Assembly: GCA_030620095.1 (NCBI GenBank)
Contig: JAUTXW010000066.1
Coordinates: 806,001-870,000 of the forward strand
Direction of reading: 5' to 3'
DNA: 64,000 nucleotides
From: Kuschelorhynchus macadamiae
Lineage: Eukaryota > Arthropoda > Insecta > Coleoptera > Curculionidae
The translations under genes and the position numbers were made by a program. Within the stretch, counting starts at the first letter, position 1; the number at the start of each line of letters is the position of its first letter. Below, one piece after another: positions 1 through 9,984 of this stretch. Under the pieces are notes generated by a model, which saw nothing but the letters and a program-made list of their open reading frames with translations, ran no database searches and was not told where the DNA came from.

Positions 1-156
1 CAGATTTTTTCAGATCTTTATGTTTAAGGGTCCCTAGATGCCAGAAATCATAGTTAAAAAACTACTTATCCGATTTCCTCAAATTTCAGTTTAAAGTTAA
101 GGGCCATGCATGCGAAAAATACAGGCTATATGTATATATATATAGCCTGTATTTTT
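1..156. repeat. Dispersed repeat fragment ending in a hairpin
   Basis: Bases 1-125 match, in reverse complement, the segment at about 61931-62110; they share the stretch around CATGCATG and GCCTGTATTTTT. The inner end forms a hairpin with 16-base arms at 115-130 and 141-156 around an AT-rich loop. This is probably one end of an interspersed repeat cut by the window edge. The GACA-rich stretch of the other copy is not preserved here. Confidence 0.6.
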
Positions 157-332
157 CTTTAGCGCCAAGTTTCTGGTAAAGCGATTTTATCGATTTTTAT
201 ATATCAAATTTTATTTTATAATTTATAAAAAAATTTACTTATTTTAAACACCCTTTACAATTGGAACAAGTATTCTATAATTATTTATTTATTGCCTACA
301 AAATTACAAATGTACTAAAAAAGTAAGCAAAA

Positions 333-582
333 AATGGTGTCAAATCTAATAGAAACTTTTTTAAATTAAAATTCACTGGCTAATATCCAGGAGCCAGTGG
401 CAAAAGCTCTGAGAATCGGTATAAGGAATGTACAGAAACTTGTGCATGAAAAAAAACATAATTTACTTCCGAAGAAGATTAAGAAATGTACACCAAAAAA
501 ATCCAAAGGATTTTTTTGGTGTACATTGGATATTTATAATGCAATTTATGATGTATACACGTCAAAAAAGACTAATAGATAG
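333..582 (+). pseudogene. Tc1-like transposase fragment, copy C (N-terminal part)
   Basis: This short N-terminal piece belongs to a Tc1/mariner-type transposase family that occurs three times in the window (copy A at 2006-4760, copy B at 57640-58768). All three share the helix-turn-helix stretch around KALRIGIR and VQK(L/I)VHEKKHNLLP. The start resembles the other copies near 333, but an in-frame stop follows, so the long open frame begins only at 397. The stretch between the KKCT motif and NAIYD has been replaced by a perfect inverted repeat. The frame ends at 582, and the catalytic half is absent. Family membership rests on the internal alignment; Tc1/mariner assignment rests on the DDE motifs of the other copies. 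Confidence 0.75.
485..527. repeat. Perfect 20-bp inverted repeat with 3-base loop
   Basis: Arms lie at 485-504 and 508-527 and are exactly complementary, with loop AAA. The left arm is coding sequence shared with copy B near 58070. The right arm is its mirror copy and replaces the sequence expected there. It looks like a local template-switch event rather than a regulatory hairpin. Confidence 0.9.
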
Positions 583-837
583 ACTAGATATTATAGACTA
601 AAAAATATCATCATCACTTAAAAAGCCCTCATCTTCGGATTCCTCAAATAGCGCAATGAAATTGGTGCTATTTCGAATCTAAAAAAAAATTAAAAGTTAA
701 TTCCTACAATCGTATAACGTATGTCCCGTAAGTTTTGGCACAAAATTTAAAACAAAATATTCTTTTAATATGTAGCTTTGGTTAAACTTTTATTATTTAC
801 TATAATTAACGGCTTAGTAACTAACAAAATTAATAAT

Positions 838-1892
838 TTAAATTAAATTGAAGGGGCCGTGCTGCTCAATTAGACGCAATTTTCTGCGAACATCTCGCAT
901 TAGGTTCTGGACAACTTCAACATCAATTTCGCCTATCTTTCTAAAAATTCTACGCCGTAATTGTTCCTCATTTTCGGCTTGCCACCCTCCATCATACACT
1001 TTGCGGGATAACAATGCCCAAAAATCTTCAATCGGGCGGGCCTGAGGTAAATTAGGGGGGTTATCTTGTCTTGGTACGAAAGGTATGTTATTTTGACGAA
1101 GGTAATTTTGAGTTGCTCTTGCATAATGACAGCTTGCTAAGTCGGGCCAAAACATTATATCATCTCCCACGTGATGTTGGTGTACAAAATGAACTAATTT
1201 ATTAAGACAGTTGTCAATATACCTTTCCGCATCCAAAGCTTCCCCCTAACTCGACCCACATAAGGTCTGGATATCCCTCTAATCGAAATCGCACACCACA
1301 CCAAAATTTTAACAGCAAATTTTGCTTTTTCCTTATATTTAACATTGTTTGGGCACTCTTCTATATTGTCCGTATAAAAACCATCGTTTCCTTTGATTTC
1401 CGAGTTGGCAAGGGTAAAGTATTTTTCATCGTCCAAAATAATGACTTTCTCATTTGAAAAATGTATCCGCCTAAGATTTCGACAGCATCTTGGTATCCGT
1501 GCTAATTGATTTTCGGTATATTTAGGACACTTTCGTCTTTTTCGATATTTTTGACCATTTCTTGTCAATTCCCGCCATACTGTACTCTTTGAAGATCGGA
1601 ACTGACGCGCTAATTTTCTTGTAGAAACTCCGACTCTGTCTTTTGCTCTTCTTACCAATCTTTCCGTCCTTTCTCGCGTGAAACTTCTTGGTCTTCCACT
1701 TTTTGGAAGATTTAAACAGGGAATTCCTTCTTCACATTCGGCTATAGTACGGTAAATACTTCTGCGTGAAATATTTTGGTTTTGAAAAATGCGAACTATT
1801 TCAGCCTTAGGAATTTGCCCAACCAAATTATAAATACTTTTTCGTATTTCTAATTTATAATTGCTAATGCAACTGACTTTAAAAAATGACTT
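838..1892 (-). pseudogene. Tc1/mariner-type transposase, one frameshift
   Basis: This minus-strand transposase of the IS630-Tc1-mariner superfamily would cut and paste its own element. The N-terminal helix-turn-helix region includes SRRSIYRTI and a GRPR-type linker (SGRPRSF). The catalytic domain shows VIILDDEKYF (first D), MFWPDLASCHYA (second D) and RPIEDFW (acidic third position). I count 37 residues from the second D to the E of PIED, a DD37E-like spacing. The frame breaks inside a run of five C at 1242-1246 (G on the coding strand); one more G would rejoin the halves at 1826-1194 and 1236-838. The first open codon at 1826 is TTG. The frame stays open upstream to about 1892, so the true start is uncertain. 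I could not find terminal inverted repeats. Confidence 0.85.
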
Positions 1893-1967
1893 GTCAAATT
1901 AATGTCAAGCAAATAAACATTTTTTTGTTTCCAAAGCCATCTCGATATATTATCTTTACAATATTTT

Positions 1968-1969
<2 letters not shown>

Positions 1970-2005
<36 letters not shown>
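1970..2005. repeat. (TA)n microsatellite
   Basis: Pure TA repeat. It marks the abrupt 3' end of Tc1-like copy A, whose coding frame runs straight into it. Confidence 0.95.
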
Positions 2006-2008
<3 letters not shown>

Positions 2009-4760
2009 ATGAATCTGGCCAAACAATTTGCACTTCATCTGATGTAAGATCATCGTTCACGTGTTTTTCGTAATATGATTTTGCCCCAGCCCATAATAAT
2101 TCTATTGCGTTAAACTAGCAATGGTATGTCGGCAGTCGTAAAACCTCATGTCCATTTTTTCGTAATATTTCATCTACGGCATATACTGTTGGTTTTTCAA
2201 TATATTTTGCCATTAAAAGAAGTTCTAGTTTCAGCATATTGGGTAAAACATTTTGTTTTTGTTTTATTAGCCAGTCATAAATATCACCTTTCTTCCAGGA
2301 TGAAGTAAGTTGTTTATTTAAGATTCTTGAATGATAAGATGTATTGTCCAGAATGATTAAAGATGGAGCATCTAAATTTGGAATCAGTTGTTCTTTTAAC
2401 CACTTTTCAAACAGTTCACAATTCAAACAAACAAACAAACAAAAGTATGCTTTATTGCCGCAGAAAAATTTTACAATTTTATGGACAAAGCAAAATATAC
2501 CTAAAAATAAGACATATCAAAACATTAATCGAAAATAATTTCGACAGGTCAGTGCTTTTTTTTAAAAATGTAAATTATCAATTTACCAAATCGTAAAACA
2601 CACGTTAGAATATAACATAACATTGCAAACAGTAAATGAATCATGATAACCTTATAAAAGTAAACAAACACACATGTACGAGGTGAATAATTTCGATGAC
2701 ATTGAAATCAAAATTGCAACTATGCGACCTTAAACTCTATGTTATTATAGTTATACAAATAATTGTGATGTTAAACAGAAGGTATATTGAACTAGTGTAG
2801 AATGTAGTAAACAAAAAGAATTAAATTGTTTTTAATCCAATACCTAACAAAAATAATTAAGTTTTAAGTGAATGTTCGACAGTTCTTTTCCCTATATAAT
2901 GATTTACAAAATTCTATGCTACGAGTTAGGACATGACTCACAAAAGATTTAAGTAAACAAACGAGTTTAGTGACAATTTAAAGAGACTTACTCACTGAAA
3001 AAAAAATCATTAACGCTGTAAAATGGTCTCTCAATGAGGTATGCTTTGGTGTTTTTTCGAAATTGTGCAAGCATAGGGATAGATTTTAAATGTACTGGCA
3101 GATTGTTGTAAAGTTTTATGGCGTTGTAAATAATTGATTTTTTTATTAATTCTGTGGAAGGAATGGGAAGATAAATATCATGCCGAGAGTTTCTGGTAGG
3201 GTATACATGTTGTGGCCTTTCTGGGAGGGTGTTTATATGTTTTCTCAGCAAACATACCGTTTCCAAAATAAATAATGCAGGAAGTGTTAATATTTCATGT
3301 TTTTTGAAATAGTATTGGCAGTGAGCTCTATTATTTAGACAAATAACGAATGGCTCTCTTTTGAAGCATAAAAATACTACGAAATTGCTCGGTGGTACAG
3401 CAGCCCCAAAAGGGAAGGCCATAGCGGAGGTGGGATTCAAATAAAGAGAAATAAGTAAGTCTGGCAGAAGGAACGTCTAGTTCTTTTGAAACTGATCGAA
3501 TGGCGTAGCAGGCGGTAGAAAGTTTTTTAGTTAAGGTGTCAATATGATTAGACCATTTTAGGTTGCTATTTATATTTAAACCCAGGAATTTAACCGACTC
3601 TACGTATTCAATATTGCTGTTATGTACCTGAAGTGGTTGTAAAGTTCCCTTATAAGATAACGCCACCGTTTTATCGACGTTAAAACAAAGCATGTTGGAA
3701 TGGAGAGATAAGTAGACGCCTCTAAGCAACGTGAACATGGCGTCACTGGTGCACTTGTTGGGTAGAAATCCGAACTGCTCCGGGGATATTATCTGATGTT
3801 TCAGGAGAAATAGCATAAGACGGTTCTTCAGTAGCCTTTCGATGATTTTTGATAGCACTGGTAGTAGTGCATATTATAGATCCATATTATCATGGTAGTC
3901 CATACTTTTAGATGTTGAAGAAAACAGTAAACTTGCACCTGGGAGAAATCCTGTTGAAGAACCTGCATGCAAAATAATGAACCGTTTTCCCGTCCCACAT
4001 CCGTTTTTTCTCTTGACACTTTTTACAGACTCGTCCTGCCAAGATTTCGAACCACTTTCATTAGAAAATATATAATATATAAAGTTTCGTCTAAAAATAC
4101 CACTTTTCTAAATTTTGAGTTAACATTTTCCGTGTATTTCTTTAAAAACTGGATACTCTGACTTGCTATATGTGGCAACTGGCATAAAAATCTTCGATTA
4201 CAGTCGTTTTTATATCGAAAACCCAACAATATGCTTCGATTTTTTAAAGCTTCTTTTAAAACTTGAAGGGTTATGTCAGTTTTTGATGTGTATAAATCGT
4301 AAATTGCATTACGAACATCCATTTTTACATTGTCACGTAGTGTCGGTAGTAAATTATGCTTTTTTTCATGCACAATTTTCTGCACAGTCCTTATACCGAT
4401 TCTCAGAGCTTTTGCTACTGGCTCCTGAATATTGGCCGGTGAATTTTCATTTTCGTAATATTTTATTAGATTTAATACCATTTTTTTCGCTTGTGGATGG
4501 AAAAAACTCGAAAATTATTTTCTATTACTCATTTTCTCACTGACTTGTCAATCTGACTTTGAAGTGACATCGCTCAAAGATTTTTGTAACTGCTGGTATT
4601 TATATGTTTATCCTCGTTTTTCATATGAAAATATCATAGGTCTATCTAATTCATCTTCCGGATTTTATGCGGAGGATATGATTACACGTAATAAAAGAAA
4701 AACAAACTTAAAAGTGTGTCGTTGATAAATCGTATGACCCGCAGGATAATACTGCTTTTG
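2006..4760 (-). pseudogene. Tc1-like transposase, copy A, split by a non-LTR element
   Basis: Read on the minus strand, the N-terminal half runs from a MVLNLIKYYENENSPANIQ start at 4481 to about 3890. It includes the helix-turn-helix and the first catalytic D in VVFLDETL. The frame is then interrupted by a non-LTR retroelement (2424-3890). It resumes at about 2438 with NCELFEKWLKEQLIPNL and LIILDNTSYHS (second D). A frameshift near 2115 precedes the third acidic motif FNAIELLW, at about 2090. The coding frame ends in a TA microsatellite, so the 3' terminus is missing. Upstream sequence to about 4760 matches 57640-57930 ahead of copy B. Several stops and shifts make it inactive. Confidence 0.85.
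2424..3890 (-). mobile_element. 5'-truncated, internally deleted non-LTR retroelement
   Basis: The coding parts at 3858-3331 and 3440-2988 (minus) match the C-terminal half of jockey-type reverse transcriptases. First comes ISPEQFGFLPNKCTSDA, from the start of the fingers and palm. It jumps directly to FNVDKTVALSYKG and the thumb motif VKFLGLNINSNLKW. The catalytic palm with its YxDD motif is deleted. The C-terminus (SIIYNAIKLYNNLP) follows after a frameshift near 3400. The 3' tail is a TTTG repeat, seen as CAAA at 2424-2444. The 5' end near 3890 is truncated. The flanks match uninterrupted sequence at about 58585 in copy B, which defines the insertion site. It cannot move itself. Confidence 0.85.
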
Positions 4761-4769
4761 ACTACATTA

Positions 4770-5490
4770 AAAGATTATAAACAATGGCTGCCTTGAAAAA
4801 AAAAATTAAATTTATTTCAAATTGTAAAAGTCTGAGGTTAATATTAAAAATAAAGACCAACTCACGAAAATCGAAAGTGAATGAAACTGTTTTAAACTAA
4901 CTAATTAGATTTTCATTTCTTTAATTATTCTGTATTATTCATCTATTAATAATTATCTCTAAAAAAATAACAAAAACAATCATGCAGTCGTATCCTAGAC
5001 TAATAAAACCCAAGCATAAAACTACGTTATATACCCCGATTCGCCATTTTGTCGAGAAGTTTTTTGTACTAACTAAACTTTAAATTATTTTCCTTTGGTT
5101 TATAAATGGCTTTCTTTATTTCTCTTCGTAAATCATAACTGAAATAAGAAAAATAATAACATAGTAATGGTTCCGTAAAGGTAAGGGTGAATTAATAAAG
5201 TTTTTCCCTAGGAAAAATTTGATGCACGAGGGATATTTGGCAAGATTATTTCCTGAGTTCAATAAATACTATTTAATATATTTTATTTAAAACAATAGTA
5301 AAAACAGTAGTTATAAAAAATATAATATATTTACGTCACATTCATTTTCCCTTACCTTGTCAAACTTGAACGATATTTTTAACCTGTTAACCATTATGTT
5401 AGACAATTTTTGAAAATTAAATATGACCCACGAATTGTAAAAAGAAAAATCGAAGAATTTGTCCATATTTCTCAAAGAGACCTAGTTTTA
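4770..5490. other. No recognisable feature
   Basis: AT-rich sequence with no coding frame, repeat end or RNA gene that I can support. Confidence 0.5.
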
Positions 5491-5906
5491 ATAACAAACA
5501 CAGAAAAAAACTCCAAGGCTCGGTCTCAGTAAATTATGATTTTACAACAAAAATGACACGTGTTTCGCCCTTTTGCGCATCACCATACCTACAAACAACA
5601 GAGAGAACCTTAGTAAATAGTCACACTCACAAATTGTAAAACAATAACTTACAAATAGAATAAAACACACTAAAGTACAACAAAACAAACACACTAAAAT
5701 GAGGTTATGTCTCACGTGAATAAACGAAATAAAATATTAAAAAAGTATTAAAAAAGATTCATGTCTCTAGCTGGGATCGAGTCCGGACTGCCTGAATGGG
5801 GGGATGCCGAAGCAAGTATTAAGGAACACTGGACTAGTCAAAGAAACTAACCAAAACTCTCACTCTATAAATTAGTGAATGAAATGAAGGTTGCCTACAA
5901 TTATTA

Positions 5907-6155
5907 TTACATTAAATTGTTAAATATTAGGGTTGGTTCGAAATGAAAAACATCGTTAACGAAAGTGAGAATAGGACTTTTTATAGCTTTGGTTATTTGC
6001 ATTTTTTCTAGAAGGTCAAGCTTTTTCCCCTTCTGATATTTATGGAAAACATCAACGTCAGAAACAGAAAAGTCATGATCTGACTCTAATAACACTGGCC
6101 GACGAGATTTTTCTAACACAGGCCAGCTCATTATTTTCACAATGGAAATACCCTC
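5907..6155 (-). pseudogene. Penelope-like protein, C-terminal end
   Basis: The short frame ends with KGKKLDLLEKMQITKAIK and a following FVNDVFHFEP stretch. This matches the end of animal Penelope proteins, where a (K/R)G...LE.EI pattern follows the GIY-YIG domain and precedes a segment like LND.LNF. It is separated from the GIY-YIG piece at 8095 by about 1.9 kb of foreign sequence. The assignment rests on motif order and on the shared strand of the pieces. Confidence 0.6.
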
Positions 6156-6414
6156 CCAATAATAAAAAAAAAAATATTCGAAGAGCCTTAATACGTACCA
6201 TTTTTTAATAGCCTAATTAGAACCTTTTATATTGGCAGGTAAACAATTTTATTGTGGGGCGGCTAAAATGGGTCCATTTAACAAGGGAAAAATTACCTAG
6301 ACTGGGTTGTTTACAACATTAGACATAAAATAAACGTTAAACATCACTCTTCTGTTGAGTTTCGAATTGAGTGATTCTCTTTGTATCGATAAGCAAGTGT
6401 ATGTGAAGACGAGA

Positions 6415-7904
6415 ATGTCGAGTCAAACGAGCCGAAGTTGCAAAATTCCTCCTGACCAATTTTGTTATATTTGTGGAGAATTTCTGGTGGAATCACAACC
6501 CAGGCCATTTTCTGAAAATGTAAGAAAGCCTACTTTAAATATTTTGGTGTGTTAATTGGGGATCAAGATAAGCGGTGGGCTCCCCATGTGTGCTGTGTTA
6601 GTTGTAGTGTATCATTGGTGCAGTGAATGAAGGGAAAGAGAAAAAGTATGCCTTTTACAGTTCCAATGGTATGGCTAGAACCTACCAATCATTCTGACAA
6701 TTGTTATTTTTGCCTGACAAAGACTGCAGGTTATTCCAAAAAGAGAAAGCACAATAAAGAATATCCAAATTCGCAATCTGCCATACGACCTGTTCCTCAT
6801 AATGCAAATTTGCCAGTGCCGATTGCGCCTTTAAATTGGCAAGCTATTGATTTGGGAGATAATGGAGATAACGCATCATCAGGTAGCTCAGAAGAACGGT
6901 GCACCGATCCCACTTTTACCACAGGTCCCAGTTCTGGCGAGCCACATTTGATTGTTCAAAGTGAATTAAATGATTTAGTACGTGATTTGGGGTTATCCAA
7001 GCAACAGTCAGAACTTCTGGGTTCCCGTCTTAAGGAATGGAACCTATTGGCCAAAGAAACAAAAATTACGAATTTCAGAAAGAGAAATGCTGTGTTTTGT
7101 GAATTCTACAGTATGGAAAATTCGTTGTTTCTATACCAGTTGCCCATTCAGTTGCAATGAAACAAAATTATGAAAATATGCGCACGATAAAATAAACTAC
7201 AATAGGCAGATATGTGGGGACTTAAAAGTTATAGCGATTTTAGTGGGACTTCAGGGGGATTTAAAAAATATTGCTGTTTTCTTTGTTTATGGGATAGTCG
7301 TGCAGTAAATCAGCATTATGTAACAAAAATTTGGCCAGAAAGAGGCGAATTTCAACCGGGATCTCAAAATGTTAAATTTATACCACTTGTTGATCCCAAA
7401 AATTTCCTTTTGCCTCCTCTTCACATTAAACTTTGGCTGATGAAAAACTTTGTGAAGATTTTGAATAAAGATGGTGATGAATTTAAATACCTAAGACAAG
7501 TCTTTCCGTAGTTAAGTGATGCCAAATTAAAAGAAGGCATTTTTATTGGGCAGAAATTGCTGGACGATGTCAATTTTACCGAAAAGCTTACCAGGCAGGA
7601 ACTGAGAACAGAGAATTTTTAGGCAACAATATGGATGGAAATTATGAACAATTAGTTAATGAACTCTTAGATGCCTCTAAAGCGCTTGGTGCCAGAATGT
7701 CATTAAATTCACTTCCTCCATTCCCATCTGTTATTTTTTCCTAAAAATTTGGGAGCTGTTAGTGATGAGCAGGGTGAAAGGTTTCACCAAGATATCAGAA
7801 CAATGAAAATTCGGTACCAAGGACGATGGGATCCAGGCATGATGGGTGACTACTGTTGGCTTTTGAAGAGAGAAAATAGGACACCTCGTAAACGGAAAAA
7901 ATAA
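6415..7904 (+). pseudogene. Degenerate copy of an uncharacterised multicopy insect ORF
   Basis: The likely start is the ATG at 6415, followed within 25 codons by CYICGEF. A second CYFC motif follows near 6700, so the N-terminus probably bound zinc. Recognisable blocks continue with shifts and stops: AIRPVPHNANLPVPIAPLNW, LVRDLGLSKQQSELLGSRL, the cysteine-rich CCFLCLWDSRA at 7275, LLPPLHIKLWLMKNFVKIL at 7400, and DEQGERFHQDI near 7770. It ends with a basic tail at 7904. I recognise this as a family often annotated as uncharacterised repeated proteins in insects and cnidarians. I do not know its function. Its location inside a Penelope element suggests that the segment arrived as a mobile insertion. 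No terminal repeats were found. Confidence 0.7.
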
Positions 7905-8094
7905 AGTTTAATTAGTGTTTTAAGTTAATATTTTTCTCGTTGCTTTTTAATAGGCGAAAACTGTAAACATAGTCAATAAACAGGGTTAAGAATTTTCTGA
8001 AATCATTTTTTCTATAGATATTAAGTATCGTAACATTCGATATGGCTCTACAACTCTAACAAGAAAACCCTACGTGCTACAACTTTCTATTTGT

Positions 8095-8390
8095 CATGTT
8101 TGTATTTGGATAGGTCCATTCTATTAGATTATGCTATTCTGGTTTGTGTTACAACAAAAAAAATTATTTTTGTCGGCCAGTGTAACTTGGCAAAAGCTGA
8201 AACAGTTTCAGTTACAGTATTTCTCAATTTGTTGACAAGGCTCAAATGTTCTCTCAACCTTACGAAAATGTTTCTACCTATTTGTACCACATAGTTTGTG
8301 GAATTTACTGTTTTGATTGAAATGTCGATAAATTTAACATTTTTAAAAAATTTTGCCAATTGTGGAGAAATACTTCCAAAAAAAGTAAAG
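8095..8390 (-). pseudogene. Penelope-like linker and decayed GIY-YIG region
   Basis: The minus-strand frame reads FGSISPQLAKFFKNVKFID. This aligns with the conserved linker after the Penelope reverse transcriptase (a YFG...I..LFK pattern). A degraded stretch follows, where KLHWPT and KIIFFVVTQTR sit at the expected place of the GIY-YIG nuclease core (KL.C...FYVGQT.R). Key glycine and tyrosine residues are gone. The sequence is then cut at about 8095 by the inserted segment. The GIY-YIG call is tentative because of the divergence. Confidence 0.5.
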
Positions 8391-8414
8391 CACTTGAAAA
8401 TATTTGTTTCATCC

Positions 8415-8963
8415 CTAAGTTTTGAATGTATGACAGTACATTTTGTACTTGTTTATAAATTTATAATATAATTTGGTGATAGACAACAAAGGAAAACCGT
8501 TATTCATAGCAATCTGCATTATTATATCACGCTCCTTTGACAATGGTAATTTACACAACTCATAGAAAAAGGAGCTGAACGCGGTGAATTTATGTGTGTA
8601 AGGAGAGTTTGAAGCGTACTGAATAATATTATCCGTGGACGATGTTTTCCGGTACACCCCAAGCTCTATCCTACTGTGTTTCCTCGATAGCAAAAGGTCC
8701 AAAGATGGTAGTTTTCCTTCATCTTCCACTTCCAATGTAAACTCAATTTTAGGATGCAACGAGTTAACAAATTGTAAACAGTCTCCCGACTGTTGTCTGT
8801 TGCCATTCCACACAATGCAAATATCATCCAAGTATCTTTAATATGCTATTAGGAAGGAGGAAAGATAACTTTTCATTATCCAGTTTTCCAAATTATTCAT
8901 GAAAACCTCACTCAGAAATGGCGACAAACAGAAACCCATAGCTAACCCAGACCTTTACCTATA
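8415..8963 (-). pseudogene. Penelope-like reverse transcriptase, C-terminal half
   Basis: On the minus strand GLAMGFCLSPFLSEVFMNN opens the piece, the Penelope form of the RT motif normally written GLAMGSPLSP. It is followed by the catalytic RYLDDICIVW at about 8840. Next come LPSLDLLLSRKHS and ELGVYRKTSSTDNIIQYASN, the characteristic Penelope region after the palm, then SPYTHKFTAF and PLSKERDIIMQIAMNNGF. A stop lies just before the YLDD motif and others lie upstream of GLAMG. The piece continues the half at 11811-12420 across the Transib insertion. Confidence 0.85.
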
Positions 8964-9359
8964 TAACTATCCATTAAACTTGAATGTTGATGAATGAAAT
9001 GTTGCACAGACGGGCAAAATTGAAAAAACCTGGCCAAAACTTAAACGATGATATGTAGTAATAAAATTTCCTTAATGTGTTTATGAGAAATAATATTGTA
9101 AAAACTAATTAACATATTTGTCAATTGGCTACTAATCTGGTGGAAAATTTAATAATATAATAAATAAATACTTGACAAAAACATAATTATGTGTATAAAA
9201 CCGAATTTAAATTGTTTTAAAAAATACTGCCTACATTTTACTGTTTTTATATTATTTAAAGTCATCAACGGCGTAAAATTAATAATTAATAAACTAATAA
9301 CAGCATCATTTATTCTCAGAAATAATGTCGCATAACTAATTATTGTTTTTAATCCCCGG

Positions 9360-9812
9360 ACCCGGAGTCTGAGTCACTTGAGCTATTAATTTCTGAGTCT
9401 TCATTAGTAGTATTAGTGGCAGATCCCTCTGGACGGGGGCTAATAATAAATCTAAGACTTCTTTTTCGAATGACTTGGACTTTCGCCTTGGAAGTTTTCG
9501 CATGCTTAATATGACTGGATCAGACGATATAAGCAGTCTCCAAGTTTTGTTGCCTTGAACACTTTCGGGAAAATCCTTCTCTATACTTCTTAATGTCTTT
9601 ATTTAATGCCTCCTGGGCCTCGTCAGATAATTGTCCTATAGGCAATAAAAAAGATTCAATAATATCTGACGAGTTAATTAAAATTTTGTGGACCGTATTA
9701 GGCATGTTGTATCAAGGATATTTTTGTACAAGTATCCTAGCTGTTGTTAAAGCATAATCTTTAAATTTTTGTATATTTATACGGTATCCACTAGATATAG
9801 TTTGCAAAAATA
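9360..9812 (-). pseudogene. Transib-like transposase, C-terminal part
   Basis: Reading minus from 9812: an ISSGYRINIQKFKDYAL stretch, then LVQKYP followed by an in-frame TGA where tryptophan is expected. Next comes MPNTVHKILINSSDIIESFL and IGQLSDEAQEALNKDIKKY. The SDEAQEALNKD block lines up with the region of the third catalytic acidic residue in RAG1/Transib proteins (SE....NK followed by basic residues). The tail is acidic and serine-rich near 9360-9400. The first two catalytic aspartates are not present in the window, so no active domain remains. Confidence 0.7.
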
Positions 9813-9826
9813 TTATTATTATCAGT

Positions 9827-9899
9827 GGTATGATAGATCAATTGGTTAGGGCGATGCGCTAGACACGCAGAGGTGCGGGTTCGATTCCCGCTCGTACCA
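9827..9899 (+). tRNA. tRNA-like sequence (gene relic or SINE head), anticodon AGA
   Basis: The 73-nt stretch folds as a cloverleaf. The acceptor arms GGTATGA (9827-9833) and TCGTACC (9892-9898) pair with one wobble. The T arm GCGGG/CCCGC surrounds TTCGATT. The anticodon stem 9854-9858/9866-9870 has one mismatch and its loop CTAGACA gives AGA at 9861-9863. The B box GGTTCGATTCC is perfect and the A box is TAGATCAATTGG. AGA would mean serine, but the long variable arm of serine tRNAs is absent and the D stem is weak. A tRNA-derived SINE head or a decayed gene is more likely than a working tRNA. It lies at the internal deletion of the Transib-like element. Confidence 0.6.
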
Positions 9900-9984
9900 T
9901 AACTTTTGCTACTGATCATATTTTTCTAAAAAAAAATCACTATTTTCACAGTTTAACAAACTGATTAAAATACTTCTACTTAAC

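Noticed and set aside
8091..8294. 67-codon plus-strand frame
   Set aside because: Antisense to the Penelope linker region, with no independent support.
9827..9899. Functional serine tRNA gene
   Set aside because: No long variable arm, weak D stem, and location inside a decayed transposon; kept only as tRNA-like.
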